In this document: one piece after another, positions 46,925-55,660 of the stretch | Layout of the letters: each line of letters opens with the position of its first letter | Position numbering within the stretch: the first letter of the stretch is position 1 | Assembly: GCA_903860195.1 (NCBI GenBank) | Contig: CAIOPO010000048.1 | Location: 1-55,660 of the forward strand | Source: an uncultured Opitutia bacterium | Lineage (GTDB): Bacteria > Verrucomicrobiota > Verrucomicrobiia > Opitutales > UBA953 | Direction: 5' to 3' | DNA: 55,660 nt | The notes under the pieces: model-generated | The model's database searches: none | The model's input: only the letters and a program-made list of their open reading frames with translations | What the model was told of the DNA's origin: nothing | Position numbers and translations under genes: made by a program

Positions 46925-48640
46925 GTGACGACCGCCGACGACTTCGTCATCCAATTCATTCAGGACAAGGGACTGGTTTCCCCGGATGACGTGGCCGCCG
47001 CCCGTTCCGCCCTGGGCGAACTCAAGGAGGGCCAGAATCCGGACACCGTGGCCCTCGAGCACCTCGTGGCCGAAAAGAAGGTCACCTGGCAGTCGATCAC
47101 CCAGGCCCTCGGGGCGGAGTTCGACATGGAGGTCGTCGACGTGTCCCAGGTCGCGCCGGCGGAGGAGCTCCTCAAGCTCGTCGGCCGCGAGCAGGCCGAG
47201 CGTCACTCGATCCTGCCTCTGCAGATGGACGGCGTCGAACTGCTCGTCGCCATCGCCGACCCGCTCGACACCGAGACCCTCGACTCGCTGTCCCGCATCC
47301 TCAAGCTTACTCTGCATCCCAAGCTGGCGCCGCCGGACGAGCTCCGTTCCGCCATCGAGCGCTGCTACAGCGGCGGCCAGGTCAACGTCTCCTACGAGGA
47401 GGTCTTCGGCAAGTCCGAGGACGGCGTCTCGGTCGAGCTGCCGCAGGGCGGCGAGGTCAAGGAGGACGACGCGCCCATCATCCGGTACGTCAACTCCCTG
47501 ATCGTCGACGCCATCCGTCGCAAGGCCTCGGACATCCATCTCGAGCCCCTGGAGAAGCGCTTCCGCGTGCGCTTCCGCATCGACGGCGTGCTGCAGGAGA
47601 TGAAAGGGCCGCCCAAGCGCCTGCAGCCCTCCGTCATCTCCCGACTCAAGCTGATGGCCGACGTCTCCCTGGCGGAGAAGCGCATCCCGCAGGACGGACG
47701 CATCCAGGCCCGCACCGGCGGCCGCGACATCGACCTCCGCGTCTCCGTCCTGCCGACCGTCTACGGCGAGTCCATCGTCATGCGAATCCTCGACAAGGAG
47801 GGCCTCAAGCTCGGCCTGCCCGAGCTCGGCTTCTTCGCGGACGACCAGGCCAAGTTCCAGTCCCTCATCGGCGGGTCCGACGGCGTCTTCCTCGTCACCG
47901 GTCCGACCGGCTCGGGCAAGTCGACCACCCTGTATTCCGCCCTCAACTACATCAACAAGCCCGACCGCAAGATCATCACCGTCGAGGATCCGGTCGAGTA
48001 CCAGATGGCGGGCATCAACCAGGTCCAGGTGAAGCGCGACGTCGGCATGACCTTCGCCGCCGCCCTGCGCGCCATGCTGCGACAGGCGCCCAACGTCGTG
48101 ATGATCGGTGAAATCCGCGACCTTGAGACCGCCGAAATCGCGATCAACGCGGCGCTCACGGGCCACATGGTCTTCTCGACCCTGCACACCAACGACTCCG
48201 TGTCCGCCGTCACCCGCCTCGTCGACATCGGCGTCAAGCCCTTCCTCGTGTCGGCCGCCCTCCGCGGCGCCCTCGCCCAGCGCCTCGTGCGCCGCGTCTG
48301 TCAGAACTGCGCCCAGCCGCACACGCCCTCCTCCAAGGAGCTGATGTCCGTCGGCCTCACCGAGAAGGACCTCGCCGGCGCCACCCCGATGAAGGGGGCC
48401 GGCTGCGCGAAGTGCGGCGAACGCGGCTACAAGGGCCGGCGCGGCGTCTTCGAGCTCTTCGTCATCACCGAGGAGATCCAGGAGATGATCTACTCCGGCG
48501 CCACGCTCGTCGACCTCCGTCGCAAGGCCCGCGAGGCCGGCATGCGCACCATGCGCGAGGACGGCATGCGCAAGATCCTCTCCGGCATGACCACCGTCGA
48601 GGAGGTCATCAGCGCCACCGTGGCGGACGACGTGCTCTGA
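46925..48640 (+). CDS. pilB: Type IV pilus / type II secretion assembly ATPase (PilB/GspE family)
   Basis: A 571-residue hexameric ATPase that powers pilus extension. The N-terminal part (1-150) resembles an MshEN-type domain, Walker A is GPTGSGKS (326-333), the Asp box VEDPVEYQ and Walker B/His boxes [13 protein letters not shown] and STLHTNDS follow, and the C-terminal zinc fingers are CQNC and CAKC. The start is a GTG at 46925 after an A/T-rich gap. It opens a compact run pilB-pilT-pilB2-pilC. Confidence 0.93.
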   Translation: MTTADDFVIQFIQDKGLVSPDDVAAARSALGELKEGQNPDTVALEHLVAEKKVTWQSITQALGAEFDMEVVDVSQVAPAEELLKLVGREQAERHSILPLQMDGVELLVAIADPLDTETLDSLSRILKLTLHPKLAPPDELRSAIERCYSGGQVNVSYEEVFGKSEDGVSVELPQGGEVKEDDAPIIRYVNSLIVDAIRRKASDIHLEPLEKRFRVRFRIDGVLQEMKGPPKRLQPSVISRLKLMADVSLAEKRIPQDGRIQARTGGRDIDLRVSVLPTVYGESIVMRILDKEGLKLGLPELGFFADDQAKFQSLIGGSDGVFLVTGPTGSGKSTTLYSALNYINKPDRKIITVEDPVEYQMAGINQVQVKRDVGMTFAAALRAMLRQAPNVVMIGEIRDLETAEIAINAALTGHMVFSTLHTNDSVSAVTRLVDIGVKPFLVSAALRGALAQRLVRRVCQNCAQPHTPSSKELMSVGLTEKDLAGATPMKGAGCAKCGERGYKGRRGVFELFVITEEIQEMIYSGATLVDLRRKAREAGMRTMREDGMRKILSGMTTVEEVISATVADDVL

Positions 48641-48645
48641 CCGCC

Positions 48646-49722
48646 ATGGCCTACGATCTCGACCAGCTGCTGGAGGCGATGCTCGAGAACGGGGCTTCCG
48701 ACCTGCATCTGCACGTCGGCCGGCCTCCGTCCCTCCGCATCAACGGCGACATCGTCCCGCTCGAGGGCCCGGCCCTCGTGTCGGCCGAGACCGAGGCGCT
48801 CGCCGCCCGGATCGTGCCGGCCCACCTCCGCGAGCGTCTCACCCGCGAGGGCGGCTGTGACTTCGCCTTCGCTTTCCAGAAGAAGGGCCGCCTCCGCTGC
48901 AACGCCTTCCGGGCCACCGGGGAGACCGGGCTCGTCCTGCGTCTGCTGCCGACCCGCATGTTCACCCTCGAGCAGCTGCGCCTGCCGCCCGTCATCAAGG
49001 ACCAGCTGCGCCGGGCCCGCGGGCTCGTGCTCGTCACCGGCCCCACCGGCTCCGGCAAGTCCACGACCCTGGCGTCGATGATCGACTGGATCAACCAGCA
49101 CGAATCAGGCCACATCATCACCCTCGAGGACCCCATCGAGTACGTCCACCCGCACAAGAAGTGCACCGTCACGCAGCGCGAGGTGGGGCCGGACATGCCC
49201 TCCTTCGCCGAAGGCGTGCGCGCGGCGCTCCGGCAGGACCCCGACGTCATCCTCATCGGCGAAATGCGCGACCTCGAGACCATCGAGGCCGCGCTCACCG
49301 CGGCCGAGACCGGCCACCTCGTGCTCGGCACCCTGCACACCTCGGGCGCGGCCCGCACCATCGAGCGCATCGTCGACGCCTTCCCCACCGGCAGCCGCGA
49401 CCAGGTGCAGGTGCAGCTCGCCTCCTCGCTCAGCATGGTCATCTCGCAGAGCCTGCTGCACACGCTCGACGACCGTCGCGTCGCCGCGTTCGAGATCCTC
49501 ATCAACACCGTGGGCGTCGCCGCCAAGATCCGCGACAAGAAGACCTTCCAGATCGCCTCCGACATCGAGACCGGCGCCGCCCGCGGCATGCGCTCCCTCG
49601 ACGCCGACCTGCTCTCCCTGCTCGCCCAGGGCGTCGTCTCCGAGGAGGAGGTCTACAATTACTGCCAGGACCCCGAGGCCATCCGCGCGCGGATCGGCGG
49701 CAAGGGCTCCGCCAACTCCTGA
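48646..49722 (+). CDS. pilT: Type IV pilus retraction ATPase PilT
   Basis: A 358-residue hexameric retraction motor. Walker A is GPTGSGKS (132-139), [22 protein letters not shown] the Asp box, and [21 protein letters not shown] the Walker B/His region; [20 protein letters not shown] is the N-terminal PilT signature. The usual AIRNLIRE-type motif near the C terminus is poorly conserved (GVAAKIRD here). The start is 5 bp after the pilB stop. Acting with PilB it gives twitching-type motility or DNA uptake. Confidence 0.93.
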   Translation: MAYDLDQLLEAMLENGASDLHLHVGRPPSLRINGDIVPLEGPALVSAETEALAARIVPAHLRERLTREGGCDFAFAFQKKGRLRCNAFRATGETGLVLRLLPTRMFTLEQLRLPPVIKDQLRRARGLVLVTGPTGSGKSTTLASMIDWINQHESGHIITLEDPIEYVHPHKKCTVTQREVGPDMPSFAEGVRAALRQDPDVILIGEMRDLETIEAALTAAETGHLVLGTLHTSGAARTIERIVDAFPTGSRDQVQVQLASSLSMVISQSLLHTLDDRRVAAFEILINTVGVAAKIRDKKTFQIASDIETGAARGMRSLDADLLSLLAQGVVSEEEVYNYCQDPEAIRARIGGKGSANS

Positions 49723-49727
49723 CCTCC

Positions 49728-51407
49728 ATGTTCGAAGACCACAGCGACATCATCCGTGACATCGCCCTCGAGGCCGGCCTCGTCGACGCCGCCCAGGCCG
49801 GCGAGCTCTGGGAGTCGCACGCGACCACCGGCAAGTCCTTCGCCGACGCCCTGCTCGACTCCGGAATGGCCGACCGGCCCACGCTGCTCCAGGCGATCGC
49901 CGACCACCTGCAGGTCCAGTTTTACTCCGCCGTGCCCGCCGACTCCGCCTCGGAGATCGTCCGCGTCCTCAAGCCCGCCCAGGCCCACAAGTACGTGGTG
50001 GTGCCCGTCGCCGACGAAGCCGGCAAGCTCGTGCTGGTCGCCAAGGACCCCTTCAACTCGGCCGCCGTCGGCGAGCTGACCTTCATCCTGCAGCGTGACG
50101 TCGAGTTCGCCGTGGCCGATCCGGACCAGGTGGACTCCGCCGTGATCCGCGCCTACGGCGAGCCCTCCGCCTCCTCCATGGAGGACCTGCTCGGGGAGTT
50201 CGACCAGGCCGAGGCCGTGCAGACCGAGGAGGACGTCGCCGCCGCCGCCAGCCAGGCGCCCATCATCCGGTTCGTCGACCTCGTGCTCCAGGAGGCCGTG
50301 AAGGCCAAGGCCTCGGACATCCATTTCGAGCCCTTCGAGGACCAGTTCCGCATCCGCTACCGCATCGACGGCTCGCTCTACGAGATGGCGCCGCCGCCCA
50401 AGAACCTGGCGCCCGCCGTCATCGCCCGCGTCAAGGTGCTCTCGGCCCTCAACATCGCCGAGCGCCGCGTCCCCCAGGACGGACGCATCAAGACCACCAT
50501 CGGCGGCCGCGCCATCGACCTCCGCGTCTCGACCCTCCCCACGCAGTTCGGCGAGTCCGTCGTGCTCCGAATCCTGGACAAGACCGTCGTCAACCTGAGC
50601 CTCGACGCGCTCTCGATGCAGGACGACATCAAGGAGGGCATCCGCCAGATGGTGAACCGTCCGAACGGGATCTTCATCGTCACCGGTCCGACCGGCTCCG
50701 GCAAGACGACCACCCTCTACTCCGCGCTCCGCGAGGTGAACACCGAGGACATCAAGATCCTCACCGCCGAGGACCCCGTCGAGTACGAGGTCGAAGGCAT
50801 CATGCAGGTGCCCATCAACCACCAGGTGGGGCTCACCTTCGCCGCCGCGCTCCGCTCCTTCCTGCGTCAGGACCCGGACACCATCATGGTGGGCGAGATC
50901 CGCGACCTTGAGACCGCCCAGATCGCCGTCCAGGCGTCGCTCACGGGACACGTCGTGCTCTCCACCCTCCACACCAACGACGCGCCCGGGGCCGTGACCC
51001 GTCTCATCGACATGGGGCTGGAGCCGTTCCTCATCTCCGCCTCCCTCGAGGGCGTCCTCGCCCAGCGCCTCCTGCGTCGCATCTGCCGTTCCTGCAAGAC
51101 GGCCTACGAGCCCGACAAGGAGGTGGTCTCGATGCTCGAGGTCGACGCGCTTGAGATCGCCGGCAAGCAGTTCTTCTTCGGCAAGGGCTGCACCGAGTGC
51201 AACCGCTCCGGCTACCGCGGCCGCCAGGGCCTGTTCGAGCTGATGCCCATCAACGACGGCATCCGCACCCTCATCACGCAGAAGGCGCCCACGCTGGTGC
51301 TCAAGCAGAAGTCCGTCGAGTCCGGCATGCGGCCCCTCCGCGAGGACGGACTCCGCTGCATCTTCGACGGCCTCACGACCATCGAGGAAGTCCTCAAGTA
51401 CACCTGA
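49728..51407 (+). CDS. Second PilB/GspE-family assembly ATPase
   Basis: A 559-residue paralogue of the first ATPase. Walker A is GPTGSGKT (320-327), with [30 protein letters not shown] and C-terminal CRSC/CTEC zinc fingers. The N-terminal domain (1-150) differs clearly from pilB's. It is 5 bp from pilT and 19 bp before pilC. Either this or the first may serve a type II secretion system instead of the pilus, or both may power one machine under different conditions; the sequence does not decide. Confidence 0.93.
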   Translation: MFEDHSDIIRDIALEAGLVDAAQAGELWESHATTGKSFADALLDSGMADRPTLLQAIADHLQVQFYSAVPADSASEIVRVLKPAQAHKYVVVPVADEAGKLVLVAKDPFNSAAVGELTFILQRDVEFAVADPDQVDSAVIRAYGEPSASSMEDLLGEFDQAEAVQTEEDVAAAASQAPIIRFVDLVLQEAVKAKASDIHFEPFEDQFRIRYRIDGSLYEMAPPPKNLAPAVIARVKVLSALNIAERRVPQDGRIKTTIGGRAIDLRVSTLPTQFGESVVLRILDKTVVNLSLDALSMQDDIKEGIRQMVNRPNGIFIVTGPTGSGKTTTLYSALREVNTEDIKILTAEDPVEYEVEGIMQVPINHQVGLTFAAALRSFLRQDPDTIMVGEIRDLETAQIAVQASLTGHVVLSTLHTNDAPGAVTRLIDMGLEPFLISASLEGVLAQRLLRRICRSCKTAYEPDKEVVSMLEVDALEIAGKQFFFGKGCTECNRSGYRGRQGLFELMPINDGIRTLITQKAPTLVLKQKSVESGMRPLREDGLRCIFDGLTTIEEVLKYT

Positions 51408-51426
51408 CCCCCTTCACCGCATCACC

Positions 51427-52674
51427 ATGCCCGACTACAAGTACACCGCCCTCGACAAGAACGGCGCCCAGACCACCGGTTCCATCACCGCCCCTGACGA
51501 GGCGCAGGCCCGTCAGAAGCTCATGGCCCGCGGCCTCATGGTCACCGGCCTCACCGCCGACGGCGGCGCTGCCAAGCCGGCGGCCGCCGCGCCCGCCGCC
51601 CGCAAGAAGGGCGGCTTCGGCTTCCGCGCCAAGGTCACGCAGGACGACGTCACGGTCATGACCCGCCAGCTCGCCACGCTGATCACCGCCGGCCTGCCGC
51701 TCCTCCGCGCGCTTGAGCTGATCGCCAAGCAGGAGCGCAACCTCGCCTTCAAGGACATCCTGACCAACGTCGCGGAGAGCGTCGCCCAGGGCAACAACCT
51801 GTCCGAGGCCCTGCAGTCCCACCCCAAGGTCTTCGACAAGCTCTACGTGAACATGATCCGCGCCGGCGAGGCCGGCGGCGTGCTCGACAAGGTCCTGGAC
51901 CGTCTCGCCAAGTTCCGCGAGAAGGCCTCCCGCATCGCGAAGAAGGTCAAGTCGGCGATGGTCTACCCGGGCGTCGTGCTCTCCGTCGCCATCATCATCG
52001 TCTACATCCTGATGGTGAAGGTCGTGCCCTCGTTCCAGAAGCTGCTCGACGGCCAGAAGACCCAGATGCCGCCCCTCACCGAGTTCGTCGTGGGCATCTC
52101 CAAGGCCCTCACGGAATTCTGGTACATCACTCCGGTGCTCGTCGCCGGCCTCTGGTTCGGCCTCAAGTACTGGCTGGCCACCCCGAAGGGCAAGGCGCTG
52201 TTCGACCGCATGATCTTCCGCCTGCCCAAGGTCGGCTCGTTCGTGCAGATCGTCTCGGTCTCACGCTTCGCCCGCACGTTCGGCACGCTCATGGCCTCGG
52301 GCGTGCCCATCCTGCAGTCCATCTCCATCACCCGTGACACGCTCGACAACGTCGTCATCGCGAAGTCGCTGGAGCGCGTCCATGACCGGGTGCGTGACGG
52401 CGAGCCGCTCTCGGTGCCGCTCGAGCAGTCGGGAGTCTTCCCGCAGATGGTCACCTCGATGATCCAGGTGGGCGAGGAGACCGGCCAGCTGCCCGAGATG
52501 CTCAACCGCGTGGCCGACATCTACGACGAGGAGGTCGACAACGCCGTGACCGCCCTGACCTCGATCATCGAGCCGGTCCTCATCGTGTTCCTGGCCGTCG
52601 TGGTCGGCACGATCGTGCTCGCGATGTTCCTGCCGCTGATCGCGCTCATCTCCAAGATGACCGGCGGCGGCTGA
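51427..52674 (+). CDS. pilC: Inner-membrane platform protein PilC/GspF
   Basis: A 415-residue platform protein with two T2SSF domains. The N-terminal cytoplasmic domain (about 70-190) has TRQLATLITAGLPLLRAL and GGVLDKVLDRLAKFRE; the second domain (about 275-400) has FARTFGTLMASGVPILQSI and VGEETGQLPEMLNRVADIYDEEVD. Three transmembrane stretches are predicted, including a C-terminal VLIVFLAVVVGTIVLAMFLPL. It ends the pilus cluster, followed by a very strong terminator. Genes for pilins and PilMNOPQ are absent here. Confidence 0.94.
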   Translation: MPDYKYTALDKNGAQTTGSITAPDEAQARQKLMARGLMVTGLTADGGAAKPAAAAPAARKKGGFGFRAKVTQDDVTVMTRQLATLITAGLPLLRALELIAKQERNLAFKDILTNVAESVAQGNNLSEALQSHPKVFDKLYVNMIRAGEAGGVLDKVLDRLAKFREKASRIAKKVKSAMVYPGVVLSVAIIIVYILMVKVVPSFQKLLDGQKTQMPPLTEFVVGISKALTEFWYITPVLVAGLWFGLKYWLATPKGKALFDRMIFRLPKVGSFVQIVSVSRFARTFGTLMASGVPILQSISITRDTLDNVVIAKSLERVHDRVRDGEPLSVPLEQSGVFPQMVTSMIQVGEETGQLPEMLNRVADIYDEEVDNAVTALTSIIEPVLIVFLAVVVGTIVLAMFLPLIALISKMTGGG

Positions 52675-52703
52675 GGTCCGGTCTTCACGACCCCCGAAAA
52701 AGG

Positions 52704-52742
52704 AGGCGGCTTGCATACCCCTATGCAAGCCGCCTGTTTTTT
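52704..52742 (+). terminator. Rho-independent terminator of the pilus gene cluster
   Basis: A perfect 14-bp stem (52704-52717 with 52722-52735, loop CCCC) followed by GTTTTTT. It is the strongest terminator of the window and ends the pilB-pilC transcript. Confidence 0.95.
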
Positions 52743-52874
52743 ACTGCTTTATCTTACTTACCCCATTGCCCCGTAGGGCAAATTTAACTGTGGTTATCGT
52801 GCTATTAAACGACGCGGGTTGCAAGTCGCATCTGCTTAATTATCACAAACTGCTGTCATTCAACGTCTTGAAAT
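52743..52874. other. A/T-rich gene-free spacer between pilC and tRNA-fMet
   Basis: About 130 bp, clearly richer in A/T than the rest. It contains a small hairpin (TTGCCC 52766-52771, GGGCAA 52776-52781, loop CGTA) but no ORF with a credible start. It lies downstream of both the pilC and the tRNA transcripts, so it may only be an inter-terminator spacer. Confidence 0.5.
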
Positions 52875-52952
52875 TGGGTGCAGGGGTAGGATTTGAACCT
52901 ACGACCTTCAGGTTATGAGCCTGACGAGCTAACCGGGCTGCTCCACCCTGCA
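52875..52952 (-). tRNA. Initiator tRNA-Met (CAT)
   Basis: A 78-nt cloverleaf with encoded CCA. The anticodon stem TCAGG/CCTGA carries loop CTCATAA (anticodon CAT). The D stem GAGC/GCTC gives A11-U24, the hallmark of bacterial initiators, as does the body resemblance to E. coli tRNA-fMet. Unlike the standard initiator, base 1 is U and base 72 is A, so they can pair, the discriminator is C, and the 29-41 pair is A-U instead of G-C. It is called initiator mainly on A11-U24. Confidence 0.85.
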
Positions 52953-53079
52953 ATCAGTGGGAAGTGCAGAGAAAAGGCCGTTCGGCCGCCCTCGCAAGCC
53001 ATTTCTGAACGAGGGCCTGGGCAAGGAAATGGGTTGAAGCACTCCGGTGCCGCTCAATGATTGTATTCCCCCTTCTGCG

Positions 53080-54363
53080 ATGAGCGAAACCCCGCCCCCG
53101 CCCCCCTCCGGAGACGCTCCTGAGGTCAAGCCCGCCAAGACCGAGTCGGTGGTCACGGTGCGCCCCCGTGGCTCTTTCTGGCGCCGTCTCGGCGGTGAAG
53201 GCCTCACGGTCTCCCTCGCCATCCACGCGCTCCTGGTCCTTCTGGCCGCCGCCTGGGTGGTGTCCGAAATCACGACGCAGACCAAGAGGGATCCCAACAC
53301 GTTCGCCACCGGCGCCGGCGGCGGCAGCGGCGGCGAACGGGTCAACAACCAGCCCCGCAAGGTGCAGCCCAAGAACGTGAAGAACATGGCCAAGACCACG
53401 GCCAGGATCACGTCCAAGAGCTCGACGTCCTCCATCGCTCTCCCCGATCTTCCGCCCGCGGCCTCCATGTCCTCGATGATCTCAGGCATGATGGGCGGCG
53501 GCTCCTCCAAGGGCTTCGGCGGCGGTTCCGGCGGCGGCATCGGCGCCGGACGCGGCATGGGCGTGGGCGGCGGCAAGAACTTCGTGGCCAAGCCCATGAT
53601 GGGCGCCCAGGTCTTCGCCCAGAGCATCGCGGTCTACTTCGACTCCTCCGACTCGCTCATCGACTACCTCGACGCGGTGCAGTCCGAGATCAAGAAGTCG
53701 TTCCCGGACGCCGACGTGTTCATCTACGAGCAGCCGGCCATCACCATCCAGGACGGGGACGTGGTGGGCGGCAAGGACTTCATGAAGAACAAGGTGCGCA
53801 CCGCCCGCGGGGTGAACACCAACACCAAGCGCCCTGACGGCAAGACGCTCAAGCCGGTCACTGAGCCCAAGACGCTTTCGGGCAAGGGACGCACGATGCT
53901 CACGCGCTACGACCAGCACTTCAAGACCGGCCGGCTCGGCGCCTGGCTCGACATCATGCGCGACGAGAAGACCTACGACGCGCTGGTCGTCTTCACGGAC
54001 TTCGCGGACTACGGTCTGACGCAGATCCGCGTCAAGGGAGTCAAGGCGGAGAAGGGCTTCGCGCCGACGCCGCTCGTGCTTTTCTCCGATGACACCAACT
54101 ACGGGGTCGGACGTGGCGTCGACAATCGCAAGCCTTCGGAGAAGGAATGGGAGCAGGACTGGATCAAGTCCTTCTCGCCCCAGGCCAACGGGCCCAAGCT
54201 CTACGTGTTCACGACGCGCAACAATCCGGGAGCTTTCATCACGTCTCTCGCCACGGCCTCCGGCGGCGCGGTGACCAAGATCAATCCCGCCAATCTCGGC
54301 AAGGGCGACTCCAAGGCGCCCGGCGTGCCGCAGGGGGCCGGCGCGGTCAAGCCGGTCCGCTGA
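53080..54363 (+). CDS. Membrane-anchored VWA-like protein with Gly-rich linker
   Basis: A 427-residue protein. After a Pro-rich cytoplasmic N terminus (1-40), residues 43-62 (TVSLAIHALLVLLAAAWVVS) form one membrane anchor, like the TonB/TolA type. A long Ser/Lys and Gly-rich linker (63-170) follows. From about 183 a folded domain begins with IAVYFDSSDSL, where DSSDS (188-192) matches the DxSxS metal site of von Willebrand A domains; ALVVFTDFADYG could supply the third metal residue. The domain is probably periplasmic. A paralogue starts at 55339. Function is unknown. The ATG at 53080 is chosen over one at 53047. Confidence 0.68.
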   Translation: MSETPPPPPSGDAPEVKPAKTESVVTVRPRGSFWRRLGGEGLTVSLAIHALLVLLAAAWVVSEITTQTKRDPNTFATGAGGGSGGERVNNQPRKVQPKNVKNMAKTTARITSKSSTSSIALPDLPPAASMSSMISGMMGGGSSKGFGGGSGGGIGAGRGMGVGGGKNFVAKPMMGAQVFAQSIAVYFDSSDSLIDYLDAVQSEIKKSFPDADVFIYEQPAITIQDGDVVGGKDFMKNKVRTARGVNTNTKRPDGKTLKPVTEPKTLSGKGRTMLTRYDQHFKTGRLGAWLDIMRDEKTYDALVVFTDFADYGLTQIRVKGVKAEKGFAPTPLVLFSDDTNYGVGRGVDNRKPSEKEWEQDWIKSFSPQANGPKLYVFTTRNNPGAFITSLATASGGAVTKINPANLGKGDSKAPGVPQGAGAVKPVR

Positions 54364-54369
54364 GCCTCC

Positions 54370-55203
54370 TCAGCGGTCGGCGGCGAACCTGAAGGGGCTG
54401 CCGCCGAGGATATCGGCGCTGGTCAGCGTCGGGCACCAGTGGCGCTCGACGTGCTCGACCATGAGCCGCGTGCCCTCGAAGTGGCTGACCTTCGGCGCAC
54501 GCTCAGGATTGTACATGGTGTCCGTGAGATCGCGCATGAGGAAGGTGCTCAGGCCCTGTGACACGAGCTGGCGGATGCCGAAGGGACGGCCCAGCACGCA
54601 CATGTTCAGGTGCACGCCCATGATGATGGCCGTGTCCCGGCCTTGCGAGACCATGAGGTCGTAGGCCTCCCGGCTGTCCGTGACGGCGTCGCCGGGCTCG
54701 ATGGCGATGGCGGCGATCTGGCGAGTCCAAGGGTAGGGGTCGCCGGGCTTCCAGGTCCGCGGTCCGTCGCAGCCTCCGTCGGAATCGTCGATGGGCAGGG
54801 CGCCCTCGCGCTCCGGCATGAGCCGGATCCAGCGCTGCAAGGGCGTCTTGGTGGGCGCCTGAGGCGCCGATTGGGCCAGTTTCCTGCCCGGAGAGCCCTC
54901 GTAGAACTTCATGGTGTCGCTGGGACAGTGGATGATGAGGACTCCGCGCTGCCGCAGCTCCCTCAGCACTCGGTCCATGCGTGGAGCCATTTCCGCCACC
55001 CGCGCCGCCGCCGCGGGACAGGTGTGGGTGTCCCACATGTCGCAGACGATCGCGGCCGTGCGCTTGGGTTCGACGCGCGTCCTGGCCAAGACGGGTTCGG
55101 TGCGGGCGACGTCCTTCGCTCGCGTGCGGACCTCCACTTCGAAGGGCTCCGCCATCAACATCGCGGTCGACGCAAGCAGCAGGAAGAGCAGGGCGGGGCG
55201 CAT
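54370..55203 (-). CDS. Secreted isochorismatase-like hydrolase
   Basis: A 277-residue cysteine-hydrolase-fold protein. The signal peptide MRPALLFLLLASTAMLMA ends at about residue 18, so the enzyme should be periplasmic. AAIVCDMWDTHTC (catalytic Asp), the central Lys region, and VHLNMCVLGRPFGIRQL with the nucleophilic Cys form the triad of the isochorismatase superfamily, which includes nicotinamidases and carbamoyl hydrolases. The substrate is unknown. Export is unusual for the family as a whole. The ATG at 55203 places the signal peptide first. It is convergent with the VWA-like gene. Confidence 0.8.
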   Translation of the reverse strand: MRPALLFLLLASTAMLMAEPFEVEVRTRAKDVARTEPVLARTRVEPKRTAAIVCDMWDTHTCPAAAARVAEMAPRMDRVLRELRQRGVLIIHCPSDTMKFYEGSPGRKLAQSAPQAPTKTPLQRWIRLMPEREGALPIDDSDGGCDGPRTWKPGDPYPWTRQIAAIAIEPGDAVTDSREAYDLMVSQGRDTAIIMGVHLNMCVLGRPFGIRQLVSQGLSTFLMRDLTDTMYNPERAPKVSHFEGTRLMVEHVERHWCPTLTSADILGGSPFRFAADR

Positions 55204-55338
55204 GTCCTGAGACTGCGTCGTCGCCGCCTCATCACAATCTGAAAGGTCCCGCCATGGGGTTGGCCCTGCCCGGACCAGGGTTGTCATGCTCAGGTCGGCG
55301 TGGTTGAGCGAAGCAGGCTCCGGCTTGAAGTCATCCGG

Positions 55339-55660
55339 ATGGGGCCGGATCTCCTGTTCAGACGGGCGCGACGGGAGCGCGATTGGCGCGGAGCTGCGGC
55401 GTCCGTGGCCGTCCACGCCTGCCTGGTCGTGCTGGCCTGCTGGATCGTGATGCGTGAGCCGCCACCGCCTTCACATCCGCGGAGCAGCGCCTGTGTCGGC
55501 CCCGGCGGAGGCTCAACGTCGGCGGCGCCGCGTCAGGCCATCCCAGTGAAGAGGCCGCCGACAGGTCACGTCCCCAAGCGGATCGCGGCCGTGGGGCGTC
55601 CGGCGGGCGTGAAGTTGCCCCCGCTTGCGTCCGTGCCGTCGACGCTGTCATCCGTGCTTG
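55339..55660 (+). CDS. Second VWA-like/TonB-like anchored protein (N-terminal part)
   Basis: An open frame from the ATG at 55339 to the window edge, 107 residues, without a stop. RRERDWRGAAASVAVHACLVVLACWIV (about 11-36) parallels the WRRLGGEGLTVSLAIHALLVLLAAAWV anchor of the gene at 53080. The following GPGGGSTSAAPRQ, KRPPTGHVPKRIAAV and LPPLASVPSTLSSVL match its GGGSGG, RKVQPKNV and LPDLPPAASMSSMIS segments in order. So this is a diverged tandem paralogue, truncated here by the window end. Confidence 0.65.
   Translation, partial: MGPDLLFRRARRERDWRGAAASVAVHACLVVLACWIVMREPPPPSHPRSSACVGPGGGSTSAAPRQAIPVKRPPTGHVPKRIAAVGRPAGVKLPPLASVPSTLSSVL

Overview
The window is a G+C-rich (roughly two-thirds G+C), densely packed bacterial chromosome segment carrying mostly conserved core genes. 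It shows no insertion sequence, prophage, CRISPR array or rRNA operon. The gene set fits a diderm bacterium of the PVC group, most likely Verrucomicrobiota (Opitutae-like): lipid A enzymes (LpxB) and outer-membrane porins, an OleC/OleD head-to-head hydrocarbon pair, the carboxynorspermidine route to polyamines, both RNase Y and an RNase E/G homologue, a type IV pilus ATPase cluster, and start codons that mostly lack a Shine-Dalgarno sequence. The phylum is an inference from gene content; no rRNA is present to test it.

Layout. 1-90: 3' end of a probable endonuclease III gene. 104-3227 (minus): oleC-oleD-thioesterase. 3283-6175 (minus): a small lipoprotein gene, then the coupled operon SirB1-like protein > aroE > prepilin peptidase. 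6348-13411 (plus): clpB, then Gfo/Idh/MocA reductase > lpxB > SDR protein joined by 4-bp overlaps, then a porin behind an 11-bp-periodic array that resembles Pho boxes. 13527-16655 (minus): carboxynorspermidine dehydrogenase, carboxynorspermidine decarboxylase and a coiled-coil protein. 16762-23779 (minus): tRNA-Asp, proBA, ruvB, murA, an Arg/Glu/Gly-rich low-complexity protein and RNase Y. 23899-26956 (plus): rodA and RNase E/G. 26936-28840 (minus): a P1B-4-type metal ATPase. 29015-32650 (plus): a double ribbon-helix-helix protein with a lysine-rich tail, icd, an outer-membrane protein, rplM-rpsI. 32749-39482 (plus): argCJBDFG. 39500-46805: tRNA-Cys (minus), then ispF, ndk, a zinc-ribbon membrane protein, serS, tilS-ftsH and coaE. 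46925-52674 (plus): pilB-pilT-pilB2-pilC. 52875-55660: an initiator tRNA (minus), a VWA-like anchored protein, a convergent secreted isochorismatase-like protein and the start of a second copy of the VWA-like family.

How the genes work together. Arginine synthesis is nearly complete: a bifunctional ArgJ makes a separate argA unnecessary in principle, and only argH is missing here. The pilus ATPases and platform protein at 47-52 kb need the prepilin peptidase at 3.6-4.5 kb; no pilin gene is in the window. ProB/ProA carry out the first two steps of proline synthesis. LpxB, MurA and RodA serve the envelope. Many neighbours are translationally coupled through ATGA or GTGA overlaps. The sequence signals most worth testing are the Pho-box-like array before the porin, nested palindromes before clpB, a hairpin hiding the ndk ribosome binding site, an 8-bp motif shared by three minus-strand terminators, an initiator tRNA with unusual determinants, and the RHH/lysine-rich gene with a possible internal start.
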